NCBI GenBank assembly: GCA_004009845.1
Contig: RMBW01000067.1
Coordinates: 140,562 to 204,561, forward strand
Source of the DNA: Davidsoniella eucalypti
Lineage: Eukaryota; Ascomycota; Sordariomycetes; Microascales; Ceratocystidaceae
Direction of reading: 5' to 3'
DNA length: 64,000 bases
The notes beneath the pieces are model-generated. The model searched no databases, was not told the DNA's origin, and saw only the letters and a program-made list of their open reading frames with translations. The translations under genes were made by a program, and so were the position numbers. Shown piece by piece: positions 29,399 through 41,707 of this stretch (position 1 is its first letter; each line of letters opens with the position of its first letter).

Positions 29399-32300
29399 GA
29401 TTTACACAAAAAAGATGGACGGTGTTTATTAGCGGCGGTATACAGGTAAACTTGGATGGGAGGGACAAATAACCGGCAGAAATATAGGCTAAAGAGTGTG
29501 TTTTGTTAGAGGAACTGTCGTGCAAGGACTCATCAAAGAGGCGGCGCCACAAGACACCGTGTATGAGATGAGTAGATCTTACCCAATGAAACCTGGTCTG
29601 GAACGCGATGATAGAAAAATGGCAATGAAAACGGATATGGAGATGGGGAAAGAGAGATGAATAGCTCTCTTGGGACTTTTTATTGTGTGACGGAGGATGT
29701 AAAACTCACGGTTAGAATCTCCGCGGACCGGGAAACCAACAAACAGGTCGTCGATCCGTCATCTGTCCTAATATCGGCAGTTACCTTGACCGGCCAGTAG
29801 CAGCAGAATTGTGGGATTGGGTGGTGAGATAATGATTTGCCCCACCAAGGGAGCTCTTGTACGGGCAGTTACTCTGTTAGCTGCAAGAACCCCGCCATAA
29901 AGTGCAGCGACAGATAGCGACAGCGACAGCAACAACGACGATTCAGGAAGGGCAGGAGGGGCGCTCTAGCCGGTTGAGATAAGAAGGTCACTAAGATAAG
30001 GTGCCGGCCAGACTGGCGCCGCAATTGCGTACAGAACGGAATTGCAATTACTGTAATGTATTACTACATATATGGACTTTGTACTAACTAAGGTTATTTC
30101 TATGTATTGTATGGCTTTTCCTGGTGGCGGGATAACTTAGTGATGGAAATTACGTGAAGCCCGGTTTGTTGTACTCCACGGGCCGGGAAACTGCCAATTT
30201 TAGAGCGCAGCACAGAAGTAGCAGATATCCGTACAATAACATCATAATCATCCATCCCAAATACACTAAATTGCTGATCTCCATGTCTCATTCCATAGAG
30301 GAGGAAATAGGAAATACAAGGACTCCGCTCTCGGAATTAGTGCCTCAGAATGCGACAGAATGCCTAATCGTCGGGCGGTGCGTTGAAACCTTAGCACTAC
30401 AAAGCAGTGCTTCCTATGCGCCGAGGATTTCTTTTCCACTTGGTATGCTTTTAGCATTGTATCTAGTTCCCAAAGTATTATTATTCCGGAAAGAGTATGA
30501 AATCCCTAAGGTAGTAGGTGTAGTGCTTCTGACACAATATCCTATCGCAATGAAGGGTCTAAGCCAAAGTCCAGGTTCAGGTGTGAAGTTAACCCTTGCA
30601 CGTCAAACCCTTGTGATCGTCTTCAGCGAAGAATCAAGTAGATCAAGCATGAAATTTATTTTTATTTTGCAGAGATGAGCAACTCTTGTGCTATTCTATT
30701 TTATTCGGTTTCCTCTTTTCAAGCCTACCCTTTGGTTTACCCATGAAGAGAAAATCAACAAGGGAAGAATGAAAGCTTTGGTACTTGCCGGCTTGGCTGC
30801 TTGCGCAATTGTTTGCGTCGGTCTGATCCCGCGCCAGTGCGCTGGGCGAACTTTGAAGCATAGTATGAAGAGTGAGAGAAGGAAAGAGAGGCAAAGAATA
30901 GCAGAGGGCATTGTGTTAAACTGACTGAGGGGTTGTATGCAAATACGTTGTTTGTAGCCGAGTTGATCAGTTGTGCCTTGCCACTAGTAGTACATGATAC
31001 TTATAGCTGACAGTTAATTACTGGTACTGGGTTTGCTTACTTGTTGTTTGGAACTGAACGCGTATTAAGCGGAAGGCTTGCGCTGCAGCTTGCGGGGTTT
31101 GAGATGCAACGATAATAGCAAGAACAAGAAGCCAGAAGCTAGAAGAGGTGGAGGAAACAGCGAAGAGGGTGAGTGAGGCTAATATGGCGCGGCCATGACA
31201 AAGACAAACAGGTTCGGTTGTATACAATATAAGTAGGCACATATAGGCACATATAGGCACATAGAGAAAATGGGATGACTTGGTTTTTATTTTGCCTTCT
31301 TTGCTTGCTTGCTTGCATGACGACACGGAAAAGCGACGAGCAAACACGAAGGCGGGCAGCCCAGCAAGCAGGACCTCGATCTGGTCTGTGCGACTACAGT
31401 ATAATTGTGCATCTGTATGTTCTACTTATATAAATATCAGCATGATAGCAATCTATTCTTGTGTGATGCTGCTTCTATCCGTCTCTGCAAAAAGAGATCC
31501 TGACAAGTCGGACGTACAAACGTTTGGGGCGCAGAGAACAGAGACAAACAAGAATTAAAAAAAAAATCTTTTTTTTCGTCAAGAATGCCTAACTAGGAAT
31601 ATTCATGTAAAACATCATCCATTTTATTCCAGGCTTGTCTGACTGAGAAAATAATTCAATCTCGCTGAACAGCCTTTACGTAGATGGTCCAGGGATCACG
31701 GCCCCTCCCCATCTCATCTCAAGCCGCCTAGCAGCCAGCCGAGCAAGTCAGAACAACACGAGAGAAAGAGAGAGTCTGTGCGGTTAGTCGGTACTATGAG
31801 AGAAAACTCGCTTGTCCCAATTAGGAAATCTTTTTTTTTTCTGCCGTAACTTTGGAAAACTGCCCCTCTATTTTTTATAAAGGGTTTTTTTTAAATGAAA
31901 ATCAAGAACAAAAAATAAAACATGTCAGAACAAAAATCTGACTTGGATAATTCCAAAAAAGGTGTAAAACATTTGTTACCTATAACTAATCTTGTGGACC
32001 TATAGGAGGACTATGAATAGTGAGATTCAAGGTTGAATTTCTATTGATCTATCAACCAAGATATCTTGAATGCAATGCAGAGTAAAGTGGTGCCTTCAAA
32101 ATCATTTCTTTCTATTCTGCTGGTCAACCATGAAGTATAAAAGTACAGACAGGCAAAGAAGAAAACAGTTAATCAGAAGATTCAGTTTTTCAGTTTGTCA
32201 GTCTATTTATTTTCAAAATATCAAAGTAGTGGTGTGTTCAAGCATATTTTTTTAAGGGGATGTCAAATATGGAGGCGGTGTGTCGAATACGGAAAGCGGT

Positions 32301-35300
32301 GTAAGCTTGTTTTCTCTTATAGCACGTCTAGTCAATCGTTATAGTGCCAGGAGTCTGAGCCGTTTTGTTTTTAGCGATGCTTGGAGAAGGCTGTCGTCCT
32401 TATTTTTTGCTCATATAGGAAATTATTGGGCGGCCGTCATATCAAAATACAGCTGATAGTACATATATGTTCAGCCAGCCAAGCTGTGGTCATACTGGAG
32501 AGGAGAGCATGACAATTATTATAGTGAGTCGATCAAGACTAAGAGGATTGTTTGTTTGCTTGGCGTGCTGAAATCCGGACTTGGTGAGTTTAGTTGTTCT
32601 TATGGTGCAACTTACAGATGTATTTGGCTTTAAAAGTTATATGATCGGCGGATGTAGGCGCATTGTCCATTCTCCAGCCAGTGATCCTCACTCATCAGCT
32701 TAGTAACCAGCATACTAGTCTAGGAAAAAAAAAAGGCAGGGTTCTTTACATAGTAGTCATGGATACTACGGGCTACAGAAAAAGAGACGATTAAGCAGGA
32801 CTCAGGAGATCCGTATTGTTAGCAACTAAAAGATGGCTTTATTTACACTTCCCTTGCAAGAGAGGGTGAGCTTAGGCTCTGGGAGGCTAGGTTTGTAGCT
32901 AAGGGTATGGGCTGATTGATTGCCAGCATGCCTGTGTACTCGCATACAGTACAGATATGCTTAGAAATGGGCGGCGCCACTTGATTCGCCAGCAACTCTA
33001 AAACATGTTGTTTCAAATAGAGTCCTTCTGCCGCGCAGTGAGTAAAAAAACAGAGTCAACTGTGCAATGGCAGTGTAAGCATGTAAAAGCTAAAGCTATA
33101 GTACGGATATAGTATGAACAGTCAGTGAGACCGGGGAATATTATTTGTTATGTTTGATGTTTATGTATCAACAGAAAGCCTCGAGTCAGCTCGACTTGTC
33201 TCAAGGCTGACCAAACTCGAAACAGAAGAAACAATAGAAGCGGCTGGACTTGGACGGAACGGGATCGGAGAACATGATGTGGCATGAGATTCCATGTATA
33301 AAGATGCAGTATGTATGTAAGATTGCAAGAGATCGGGGTATAGACAGACTGTGCAGAGATTCGTTCGAGACCACATGGAAGAAACACAAAAGGCGGTGAT
33401 GGCTTATGTTTCCTTTTCGGTCTATTGTTAGCATGTTCTGTTGTCATTCATTTGTTGATGTCTTAGATGGGCTATGGGTTAGTAAGCACAAGGCGTATCG
33501 CATAGCTGAAGTGATTGTATTTTTGTCGCCGATTTGTCCTGAGGTATGAACATACATATATATGTGGTAGTTGATTTGGAAGAAACGGGGCAATAAATGT
33601 TCAGATATTGAGATACGATGCAAATTAGACCAATATTTGTAACTGTCTACGGTAGTACAATTCTCATGACACAGCAAGATGCCAAGCAAGGGAAACAAAA
33701 TATAGAGCAAGAGACCAAGAAGAACGATCTGGTCCGTCCACCCAACCGAGGAGACAAAGCTAGAAGACAAAGCTAGAAGACAAGACTACCTCCATACTTG
33801 TTTGTAGAAGACAAAAAGATCGGACATCGAGTCTTTATTCTCAAGTCCGAGTCCTGCTTCTTCTTCGAGGCTTCCTTCTTTTGAACTCTATGAGCCAGAC
33901 TTGGTCCATCTTTGGGCCAATGCATGATTATGCTAATAACGCTATGAAGGATACGATGAAATAGCGTGTGAGCGGCTGTGAAGAGTCTGTGAATTTACTT
34001 ATTTACTGTGACAGCTAGCCCGGTCTTTTTGTCTCTCATCCCCTACAGCACATTATAGTACGAGAAAATCCAGGACACCAGGACACCAGGACACTAGGAC
34101 AAGATAGATGCATGATATCACAGGGGCGGGACTCCTTGGTTCCTTGGGTTTACAAGTGTTTTGCAGGCGGAGAATGGTAAACTTGGCCAGGCTAGTGGTC
34201 CTTTGAATGAGCCGAGGATCCGGGGTTTGATGTGCAGATATAATTTTAGTCTCTCTTTCTAGTCTTCTATTCAGAAGTACAGATACATAGTTTTCGGAGA
34301 CTTGGAAGAAACCAAGGCGCGTATAGTGGCACCACACAGCTGGTTGGAATTGCTAACAGTCAGTATTCACAGCTAGTGCTACGCTACCAGGTGCTACAGC
34401 AGTCGGTGCCAGTGGCACAGAGGCTACGCCCCCTGAAGGGCAGTGCAAGTTACAGTGCAAGTTACAGTGCGACTTGCTAGTCTAGAGAGGAGCGGCAGTG
34501 GGAATGAGGCAGACGATAGCCTTGACAGAGTCGCAAAAGTGTTATTCAGGAACCAGAAAGCGAAGAAAGGGCGTTCTGTCTGTAATTCTGGTATTCTCTT
34601 GGTTGGCTGTAGAGCAGCCGGCCTGCATCCCGGCCTGTCTGGTTGTTCTAGGTAACGTCTTGCCCTGGCTTGGGTGGGTTTTTATTGCTCTGCAGGCCTG
34701 TCTTTTGAAATTACGAGCTAATGACTTGCTTATTGTTTGTTACGCATCATCACGAACTCGATAAACATTGAATGGAACTCTTTCTCGACAAGTTGATTTC
34801 TCGTTCTGCTGGCCGTTGTGCTTCCTATAGTAAACATCTTAGCTTTTTGTCTTGGCCACTATAATCTCGGATAATCTGCTAGATTGTATGTCTCTGTCTC
34901 ATAGACAGATGGCCAAAAGTCCGCCAGCGTGCCCACAGACGTTTTTTAATATTTCTTTTAAATTTGTATTGTGGCCTCGTTGAATTTCAATACACTGCAA
35001 ATTTCTTTTAGACCATCTCCTGCCCGGACTAGAATCGGTTCTCTTTCTTCTTTTGTTCTTCTTCATCTTTGCTTGGTGAAGAGCTTCTTGCTGTCATTAT
35101 CGTGACAATTGTTACTCTTCTCACGAAGGCAGATTTTTGCTGTGATTTTGCGCCCTCTTTTCTGTTTATTTATTTATATATTTATTAATTCTTTTTCTCT
35201 CTTCCCACACAAACAACGCCTCCTTTCTTTTTTCTTTTCCTCTTCCTTCCCTTAGTCGGCCATAGTAGCATTTGCTATTATGTATCAGCATTTCTTATAA

Positions 35301-36309
35301 GCACTGCTGTAGGCACTACCACGCTCTTTTATTACACCCACACCTTTTTCGGCGCTCTTTACTTTTTGTCATATTCTTGTTTATTTTTATTTTTTTATTT
35401 TTATTTTTTTACCTGTTTCAACTTCAGCGGCTTCGTCATTCATTTATTCCCATTCCACATCTCTTTTACTACAAGCACACTGCTTCGCAAAATCCGGCCC
35501 TCGTTTTTGTTCTTTTATTTTTCCCACCGCCACGCTCTTTTCTCTATTCCGATATCTCATTCTTTTGTCCGTCGCCGAATCCATCGTCTATTTTCTCTAC
35601 TCGACCTTCTCCATCCGCTATACCAGGCCCTCTTCGCCCATAAACGTACGGACCACGTCTCGGCCTATCCAGTCCTGCCGTCGCTTCTGCCGTCTTTCTG
35701 CATAACGACCTGCTGCAGCGCTTGTGTCTGCTTCTAGCTTGTGCCTGTGTGCGACATTCTGTGTCTGCATCCACTGCACCAACTTGCATCCAGCAAATCC
35801 CCGGAACAAGAAGGCCGCCAAAGGTCCCTTTTGACCTCTGTTATTCTTGCCTTTCTTTCCCAACACCACCGCCTCTCCTTTCTTACTGGCCGGCCTTGTC
35901 TCGATCCGACACTTTTCTGACCTGACCTGACCTTTTGACCTGGTCTGGCTGTGCTTGACACTAGTGCCCCGACTTCCTTGTCTCGAGTCTTTGATCTGCC
36001 TGGATACTCTAGTCTCTGGCTCTAGTTTCTATTCCTGAAGCCGCTGCTAAAGTGTCCGCTCTCCACCCGGCGCATTCTCAACCCTGTGCCTCCCTCTTCC
36101 GTCCTGGAAACTTCTTTAACTGCTCTTTGCCTGCTTTTGCTATTCCCTTCTTCCTTTCTATTTCTAGTCTGTCACCCCCCACTAGACTGCCTTGCCTTCT
36201 TGACCTCTTCTTTCTTTGTCCATACACCAACCAACCCAAGCCTGACATCCACCCACCTTGACCCTTTTTATTCTTCCTTTTCCTTTCTATATACACACTT
36301 ATACCCATC
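29399..36309. other. Long intergenic region between divergent genes
   Basis: 6.9 kb without a convincing protein gene. The first ~0.6 kb is the aldehyde dehydrogenase promoter. It contains small tandem repeats: TAGGCACATA three times at 31234-31263, a 9-bp GGACACCA-type repeat at 34071-34100 and a 12-bp CAGTGCAAGTTA repeat at 34441-34470. From about 35150 to 36309 the plus strand is strongly pyrimidine-rich, a probable long promoter or leader of the micro-gene at 36310. A 174-codon frame at 30154-30678 and a 51-codon frame at 30770 have no supporting features. No tRNA found. Confidence 0.5.
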
Positions 36310-36685
36310 ATGTCGGCCTCTATCGCAAACAACAACTTCAAGAACTTCTGCCTGCGTCTGCAGAGTGCTCTGCGCATCAGACGCAAGAAGCCCACCAAGA
36401 CCGCCATCCAGATTGTAAGCACCCCGCCATGTAGTGTTATTCCGTCTATTTTCTCTGAAGCCGTCGCTAACATTGCTTTTTGCTCTTAGTCTGCGCCTTT
36501 TGACTTCCGCAAAGACAACTTCGCCCTGCCTGGATTCTCCGAAGAAGAGTAAGATGATACCCTTGAGCCCCTCGAATCACACAAGTCTAACCCATCTTCT
36601 CGCTGTTAGATGCATCTCAATAAAGAACGCCGCTCTTACTGGCACTTTGAGTTCAGTGCCTATGAGCGTCAGTGTGCGTGCCTGA
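36310..36685 (+). CDS. Small three-exon protein of unknown function (79 aa)
   Basis: Exons 36310-36414, 36490-36548 and 36610-36685. Both introns are canonical: 75 nt (GTAAGC, CGCTAAC branch, CTCTTAG) and 61 nt (GTAAGA, TCTAAC branch, GTTAG). The product is basic at the N-terminus (LRIRRKKPTKTAIQ), then has ISAPFDFRKDNFALPGFSEEE and a Ser/Val-rich tail. ISAPFDFRK is reminiscent of the first half of a CRIB (Rho-binding) motif, ISxPxxFxHxxHVG, but both histidines are missing, so the link is weak. If intron 2 were retained, translation would stop at 36550-36552 after 53 codons. No family recognised. The long CT-rich leader suggests a strongly regulated gene. Confidence 0.55.
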
Positions 36686-38469
36686 GTCTATTGTGCCACT
36701 ACATATGCAGTCGTCGCTAGTATCTCGATTGTCTCGTCCCCCCTCTCTCTCTCTCTCTCTCTTTTGTCTTCTGCTGCTCTTTCCTCTTTTTCTTCTGTCT
36801 TCCTGCCTACAAAGGGTTAGATGTGCTATGCGCCATGGTCGATTCAACTGGCCCTCCCGTATTGCTACCATGACTGCAGAAAGAAAAAGAAGACCTGCAG
36901 AAGCGCTGCTCCTTCCATGCACCTCTACTGGCCAACCGAATAAACGAACGACCCAGAATCGACATGGCGCATGACGCATGCGCCCGACAGAAAAAGAAGC
37001 TATAAACCAAAAAAAAGAAAGAACACAAAAAGAGCCCGCCTATCGATCCCCCCCACGATGACGACAAACGACAGCGGCGTCAACTCGTACTGCATATAGC
37101 TGGTACTGCATATAGCAGAAGCCAAAGCCATGGCTAGGTCAAGCTAAGCCAGGCCAGAACCTTAGCAATACGTACCTCCAAGCCGCTGACGAACTATTTG
37201 TGGCCGCCATTATAACGACATAGCGATCTAGACTATTTACTGGGCTGACTACTATTGTACATTCGCATCCACCCACCATCTAGTGTAGCATGGCGCAAGG
37301 CTTATTTCTTGTCTTTTTCTCTGGCTCGGCCACGCCTATTCGCTACTCTATACGGCCTACCAATTGCTCCTACGTTTTAACCTGCAGAAGAGTCTGGCAT
37401 TTCTCCTCCCATGAACCAATGGAACGGGCCCATGTTGAATCTGGTGCTTACGACTTGTTTTTTTTTTCCTGCGAATCCCTTATCTTTTGGATTTCATTTG
37501 TTCTCTCATTCCCTTTGTTTCTCACGAAGATGACATGAATTCTGCATTATTGCATTTTGCTTCTATTTTTGACCAGCCGCATAAAAGCCCTGCGTACTTT
37601 GCACCTTGTAAAGTGCGGCTGTGTCCCATTTGGGAATTTTATTCTTCTTTTTCTTTTTCTTTTAGGATACTCCTTTGTGCTGCGATAGGCGTTATTTCTT
37701 TTTTTCTTTCACTCTTCTTCTATATATCATCTAGCCCTCTTTTCCTAGAGGGAGGTTGTGTTCAGGCTGAGGCAGCCTTCAAGATATCTCTTGATTGGCT
37801 GCATCTGAACGGTCTTGGGTTGGCCATCTTTTTTCCAAAGAATCTGGCCTGGCTTTTCTTACCTTCTTTGTTGAAGTACGTGCAAAGGCGCGCGTACAGC
37901 TTAGGCTGTGGATTTTGGATTTGGATTTGGAGTGTCTCAAACGGTGGGTTTTTTTTTGTTATTTTGCTTTTCATATTCCCCTAGTTGGGGATTTTTTGCT
38001 CCTATTTTCTGCTGATTTGTCCAGCTTGCTTTTTTTTTCTTTTTTTCCTTGGAAATATACCAAACCATGTTTACAATGGCCTTGAAAACAAATAGTTTGA
38101 CTTGTCTTGTGTGCCTAGTCTTTGTTCAATTTCGTGGTGAAAAATGTCTTACTAGTCGAGAAGGGATTGAATTTCACATCTCAGACTAACCCTAACCTCC
38201 ATATTGTATTGTGACGTCAAATCTGGAGCCCCATTCGAAATTAAGTAGTCTCTCTTTTAAATAGAGTTTGCGGCGATAAGATAAGGAAATATTTCGATCG
38301 GGTCTAAACAAGATTTTTTTTTTCCTCATCTAGCAGGCCGAATAGTCTTAATTACCATCATCATCAATTCTACGCCACGATCTTGTCGCTAGTTTGGACT
38401 AAAAAAATTGTCTATTCTTTGTTATACTATTGTTCTATCGGATATATAATCCAGGCGAAAAAGAAAACC
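36686..38469. other. Intergenic region upstream of DBP7
   Basis: 1.8 kb without a gene. It includes a (CT)n microsatellite near 36743-36762 and T-rich stretches at 37450-38060. The last ~150 bp before 38470 is the likely DBP7 leader. Short frames here are low-complexity. Confidence 0.5.
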
Positions 38470-40950
38470 ATGGCCGACGACGGAATCCTCGTCAATTTCG
38501 AGATTGGCGAGCTGCCGGCTAAGAAAACAGTCAAATTCCAGGGCGGTCGTTGGAGAGATCGAGTCCGCGCCCAGAAAACAGCTCGCCAAAGTCAAGACGG
38601 ATCAAGAGATACTTCTGCTAAGCGCAAAGAGCCTGAAAGTTCCGAGGCGAGACCGCCAAACCTCGATAGTGACGACGACGACGATAGACCGGCAAAGAAG
38701 CAACGGTCCAACAACACACAATCTTCGACGACACAATCAACACCAAAAAACAACAACAATGGCCCAAAAAGACACCCGGTAGCCACAGGAAAACACGTAA
38801 CATCGAGCCTATTCTCATCCAATCCCAAGCACATCACCAACTTTGACGAAGAGCCCGCTAGGAATGTCGAGCCTGCTGAGCCTACCAATGCTCCGCTCAC
38901 CGGCCCTGCGGCGTCGTTCGCTGCTTTGGGCTTGTCCGAACGAGTAGTGCGCGACCTCAGCAAGATGGAACTCTCTCACCCGACGGCTATCCAGAAGAAG
39001 ACCATCCCCTTAATGATTGACACCGAAGACGATGCCTTCATACAAGCCCAGACCGGTTCCGGTAAGACTTTAGCCTACCTGCTGCCTATAGTACACCGGG
39101 TACTGGCTCTGAGCAAAGGCCAAAAGATTCAGAGAGACTCGGGCATTTTTGCCATTGTGCTGACGCCCACCCGTGAACTCGCGAAACAAACCCATACTGT
39201 GCTGCAGCAATTGCTCAAGAATGCGCCATGGCTTGTCGCCTCGGCCATCATCGGTGGAGAGTCTAAAAAGGCCGAGAAGGCAAGAATACGGAAGGGCATC
39301 AACTTTTTGGTGGCTACGCCAGGTCGTCTGAGTGACCACTTGACCAACACACAAGTGCTGAAGCTTAGCACGGTGCGGTGGTTGATTCTGGACGAGGGTG
39401 ATCGGCTCATGGACATGGGCTTCGAGGAGGATGTGAAGAAGATTATCGGTATGCTGGGCAAGGCCGAAGTGGCCAACCACAGCTACAACGGCCAGTCTCT
39501 AGAGCTTCTGCCCAAGCGCAGAGTCACAGTGCTTTGCTCTGCTACGCTCAAGATGACGGTCCAACGTCTGGGAGAGATGAGTTTGAGCGACGCTGTCCAT
39601 ATCGCTGTTACACGTGAGGATCTCGATGCCGAACGCGAGGAGAAGGAGAAGCTGGCCCATGAGGAAGGAAAGGAACTTCCCGACAACGGCAATATCGATC
39701 CCGAGCCGAAGGACGCCGAGTCCAGCGAACACATGATCGTCGGAGGAAAGGCGTATGCGGCACCTGCCCAGTTGAAGCAGACGTACCTGATCGTGCCTGC
39801 CAAGCTGCGTCTGGTCACTCTGCTATCGTACCTCAAGTTTATGTTTGCGCGCCGGGACTCGGTCATGAAGGCCATTCTGTTCATATCGTGTGCTGACTCG
39901 GTTGATTTCCACTATGACCTACTCCGGAAACCTAAGACAGTACCCGGAGGCTTCTCTGTGCCTGCTATCGAGGGCAGCGAAGAGGCTGTCGGCGACAAGA
40001 ACACAGTTGACACTGTCTCTGAAGCTGCATACATCACTTCGGCGGCCAACCCTAAGATCATAGTACACAAGATGCACGGTTCTCTAACGCAGTCAGTCAG
40101 AACGGCCACCTTGCAGTCCTTTTCCAAGTGCAAGCAGCCTAGTCTGCTGGTGACGACCGATGTCGCAGCCCGTGGTCTGGATATTCCCGACGTCGACATT
40201 GTCATAGAACTGGACCCGGCCTTCTCGGTTGAAGACCACATCCACAGAATCGGTCGTACAGCCAGAGCTGGTCGTGGTGGTCGTGCTACGCTGTTCCTCA
40301 TGCCTGGCAGCGAAGAAGGCTACGTCGAGCTGCTCAAGGCTGGCTCAGCACCTCAGCCTCAACTATACGACAGTGTACTCCGGAAAGCCATGTCACTTCC
40401 TTGGGATCTGCCTACCGAAACGCACTCCAAGATGACCGAAAAAGTGGCGTACACACGCCAAGCCGAGAACCTACAGCTGCACCTGGAACAACGGTTGATT
40501 GACCCTAACAACAAGGAACAGCTTGATTTGGGTCGCAACGCCTTCAAGTCGCACATCCGTGCCTATGCCACGCACGTCAAGGAGGAGCGCGTCTACTTCG
40601 ACATCACCAATCTACACCTGGGTCACGTGGCCAAGAGTTTCGGCCTACGTGATGCCCCCAGTGGCATTGGTGCGGGCATCGAGCGTAAGGCTTCTAAGGC
40701 TTCAAAGGCTTCCAAAGGCAAGGCAAGTGGCGGTTCTTCAAAACGCATCGTGGGTGGCGGACGTGGTGGAGGCTTTGGAGCAGCTACTGGAAGCAATGCT
40801 ATCTCTGCTGCTGCTAATTCATCTTATTCTACTGGTGGTGGCGATGGTGCCGGAGACGACGAAGCTGAAGCTATGGCGGCGGCAAAGAGAATGCTACGCA
40901 AGAAGAGTATGATGATGATGAACACGGCTAGTGAGTTCAACATTGGTTAG
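38470..40950 (+). CDS. DBP7: DEAD-box ATP-dependent RNA helicase DBP7 (DDX31 family)
   Basis: 826 aa from the ATG at 38470, which has the context AAACCATGG; the frame is open 29 codons further upstream but that part is not conserved-looking. DBP7 acts in the nucleolus in assembly of the large ribosomal subunit. Motifs: Q-motif region LSHPTAIQKKTIP, Walker A QTGSGKT (Lys199), TPTREL, motif II as DEGD (308-311, the variant typical of DBP7/DDX31 in place of DEAD), SAT (357-359), DVAARGLDIPDV and HRIGRTARAGRGG (from His592). The N-terminus (MADDGILVNFEIGE) and a charged linker fit the family. The C-terminal ~90 residues are Gly/Ser/Lys-rich. No intron. Confidence 0.93.
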   Translation: MADDGILVNFEIGELPAKKTVKFQGGRWRDRVRAQKTARQSQDGSRDTSAKRKEPESSEARPPNLDSDDDDDRPAKKQRSNNTQSSTTQSTPKNNNNGPKRHPVATGKHVTSSLFSSNPKHITNFDEEPARNVEPAEPTNAPLTGPAASFAALGLSERVVRDLSKMELSHPTAIQKKTIPLMIDTEDDAFIQAQTGSGKTLAYLLPIVHRVLALSKGQKIQRDSGIFAIVLTPTRELAKQTHTVLQQLLKNAPWLVASAIIGGESKKAEKARIRKGINFLVATPGRLSDHLTNTQVLKLSTVRWLILDEGDRLMDMGFEEDVKKIIGMLGKAEVANHSYNGQSLELLPKRRVTVLCSATLKMTVQRLGEMSLSDAVHIAVTREDLDAEREEKEKLAHEEGKELPDNGNIDPEPKDAESSEHMIVGGKAYAAPAQLKQTYLIVPAKLRLVTLLSYLKFMFARRDSVMKAILFISCADSVDFHYDLLRKPKTVPGGFSVPAIEGSEEAVGDKNTVDTVSEAAYITSAANPKIIVHKMHGSLTQSVRTATLQSFSKCKQPSLLVTTDVAARGLDIPDVDIVIELDPAFSVEDHIHRIGRTARAGRGGRATLFLMPGSEEGYVELLKAGSAPQPQLYDSVLRKAMSLPWDLPTETHSKMTEKVAYTRQAENLQLHLEQRLIDPNNKEQLDLGRNAFKSHIRAYATHVKEERVYFDITNLHLGHVAKSFGLRDAPSGIGAGIERKASKASKASKGKASGGSSKRIVGGGRGGGFGAATGSNAISAAANSSYSTGGGDGAGDDEAEAMAAAKRMLRKKSMMMMNTASEFNIG

Positions 40951-41707
40951 CCAATCATGCTGTTGTCGCTTTGGGCTTGTTCGCTAGCTAGATTATGTTA
41001 GCTTGGAGAACACTGCAGTGTACTTGGTATGTAGACTCAGCAAAAGGTCGCGCTTAGCTTGAGCAAGAACGGCGTTTTGGGAACAACGCTGAGGCCTAGG
41101 ATTTGGAACTTGTCGACTAGAAAAAAACAGGTGGAACATCTTTGGACGCTATAGTCGCCTCTTTTGGCATATCTTCCATATCTCCTCTTTATTTTTCATC
41201 AATCATCATGTATATAATGTTTGTTTTATTTTCTTGCATACCTTCTATCTATCTACTCAGATCCTTGGAAGTTGGTTGGAGACTTCATTTATATTATATA
41301 CCCCGTACGACAACCTCAAAAAATTGGAAAGACGGAAGGGGAACGGGCTTTTGGCTAGTAACTTTGATATATCCAATAGAACAATATACTGCAAAAAATG
41401 CCCATATCTGGATATCCTAATAACAAGGCTTTGACTGTTCTACTCGGTCCTTAATATATAGTGTTCACGTCAATATGTGAAGCATCGCGAAGTAAATTGA
41501 CAAATCTTATATCACCTCACGGTTGAAGTATATCCGCTATCCGCCCTGCCTCTGAGTCCCGAAGGCTGGACCGTCGCGTTCTTAACTGCGAAGCTTGTGA
41601 GTAGTAGAACAAGCCAGGTTGAAGAAGGGGGGATAGAGAGGAGGATAATTAGCAAACACAGTAGCTTTGCTTGATCTTTTAGAGCGGGATGTTTGGATTT
41701 TTGATAT
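40951..41707. other. Intergenic region downstream of DBP7
   Basis: 0.76 kb, AT-rich, with no gene seen. It ends where the deleted mobile unit begins. Confidence 0.45.

Noticed and set aside
30154..30678. 174-codon frame downstream of the aldehyde dehydrogenase promoter
   Set aside because: No recognisable domain, no intron signals, and a hydrophobic/basic mix typical of chance frames in this base composition.
30770..30922. Possible 51-aa secreted peptide (hydrophobic start MKALVLAGLAACAIVCVG)
   Set aside because: Looks like a signal sequence but is part of a longer chance frame, has no conserved cysteine pattern and no supporting context.
35272..36260. Several Phe/Leu/Ser-rich frames on the plus strand
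   Set aside because: Translations of a pyrimidine-rich leader; low-complexity.
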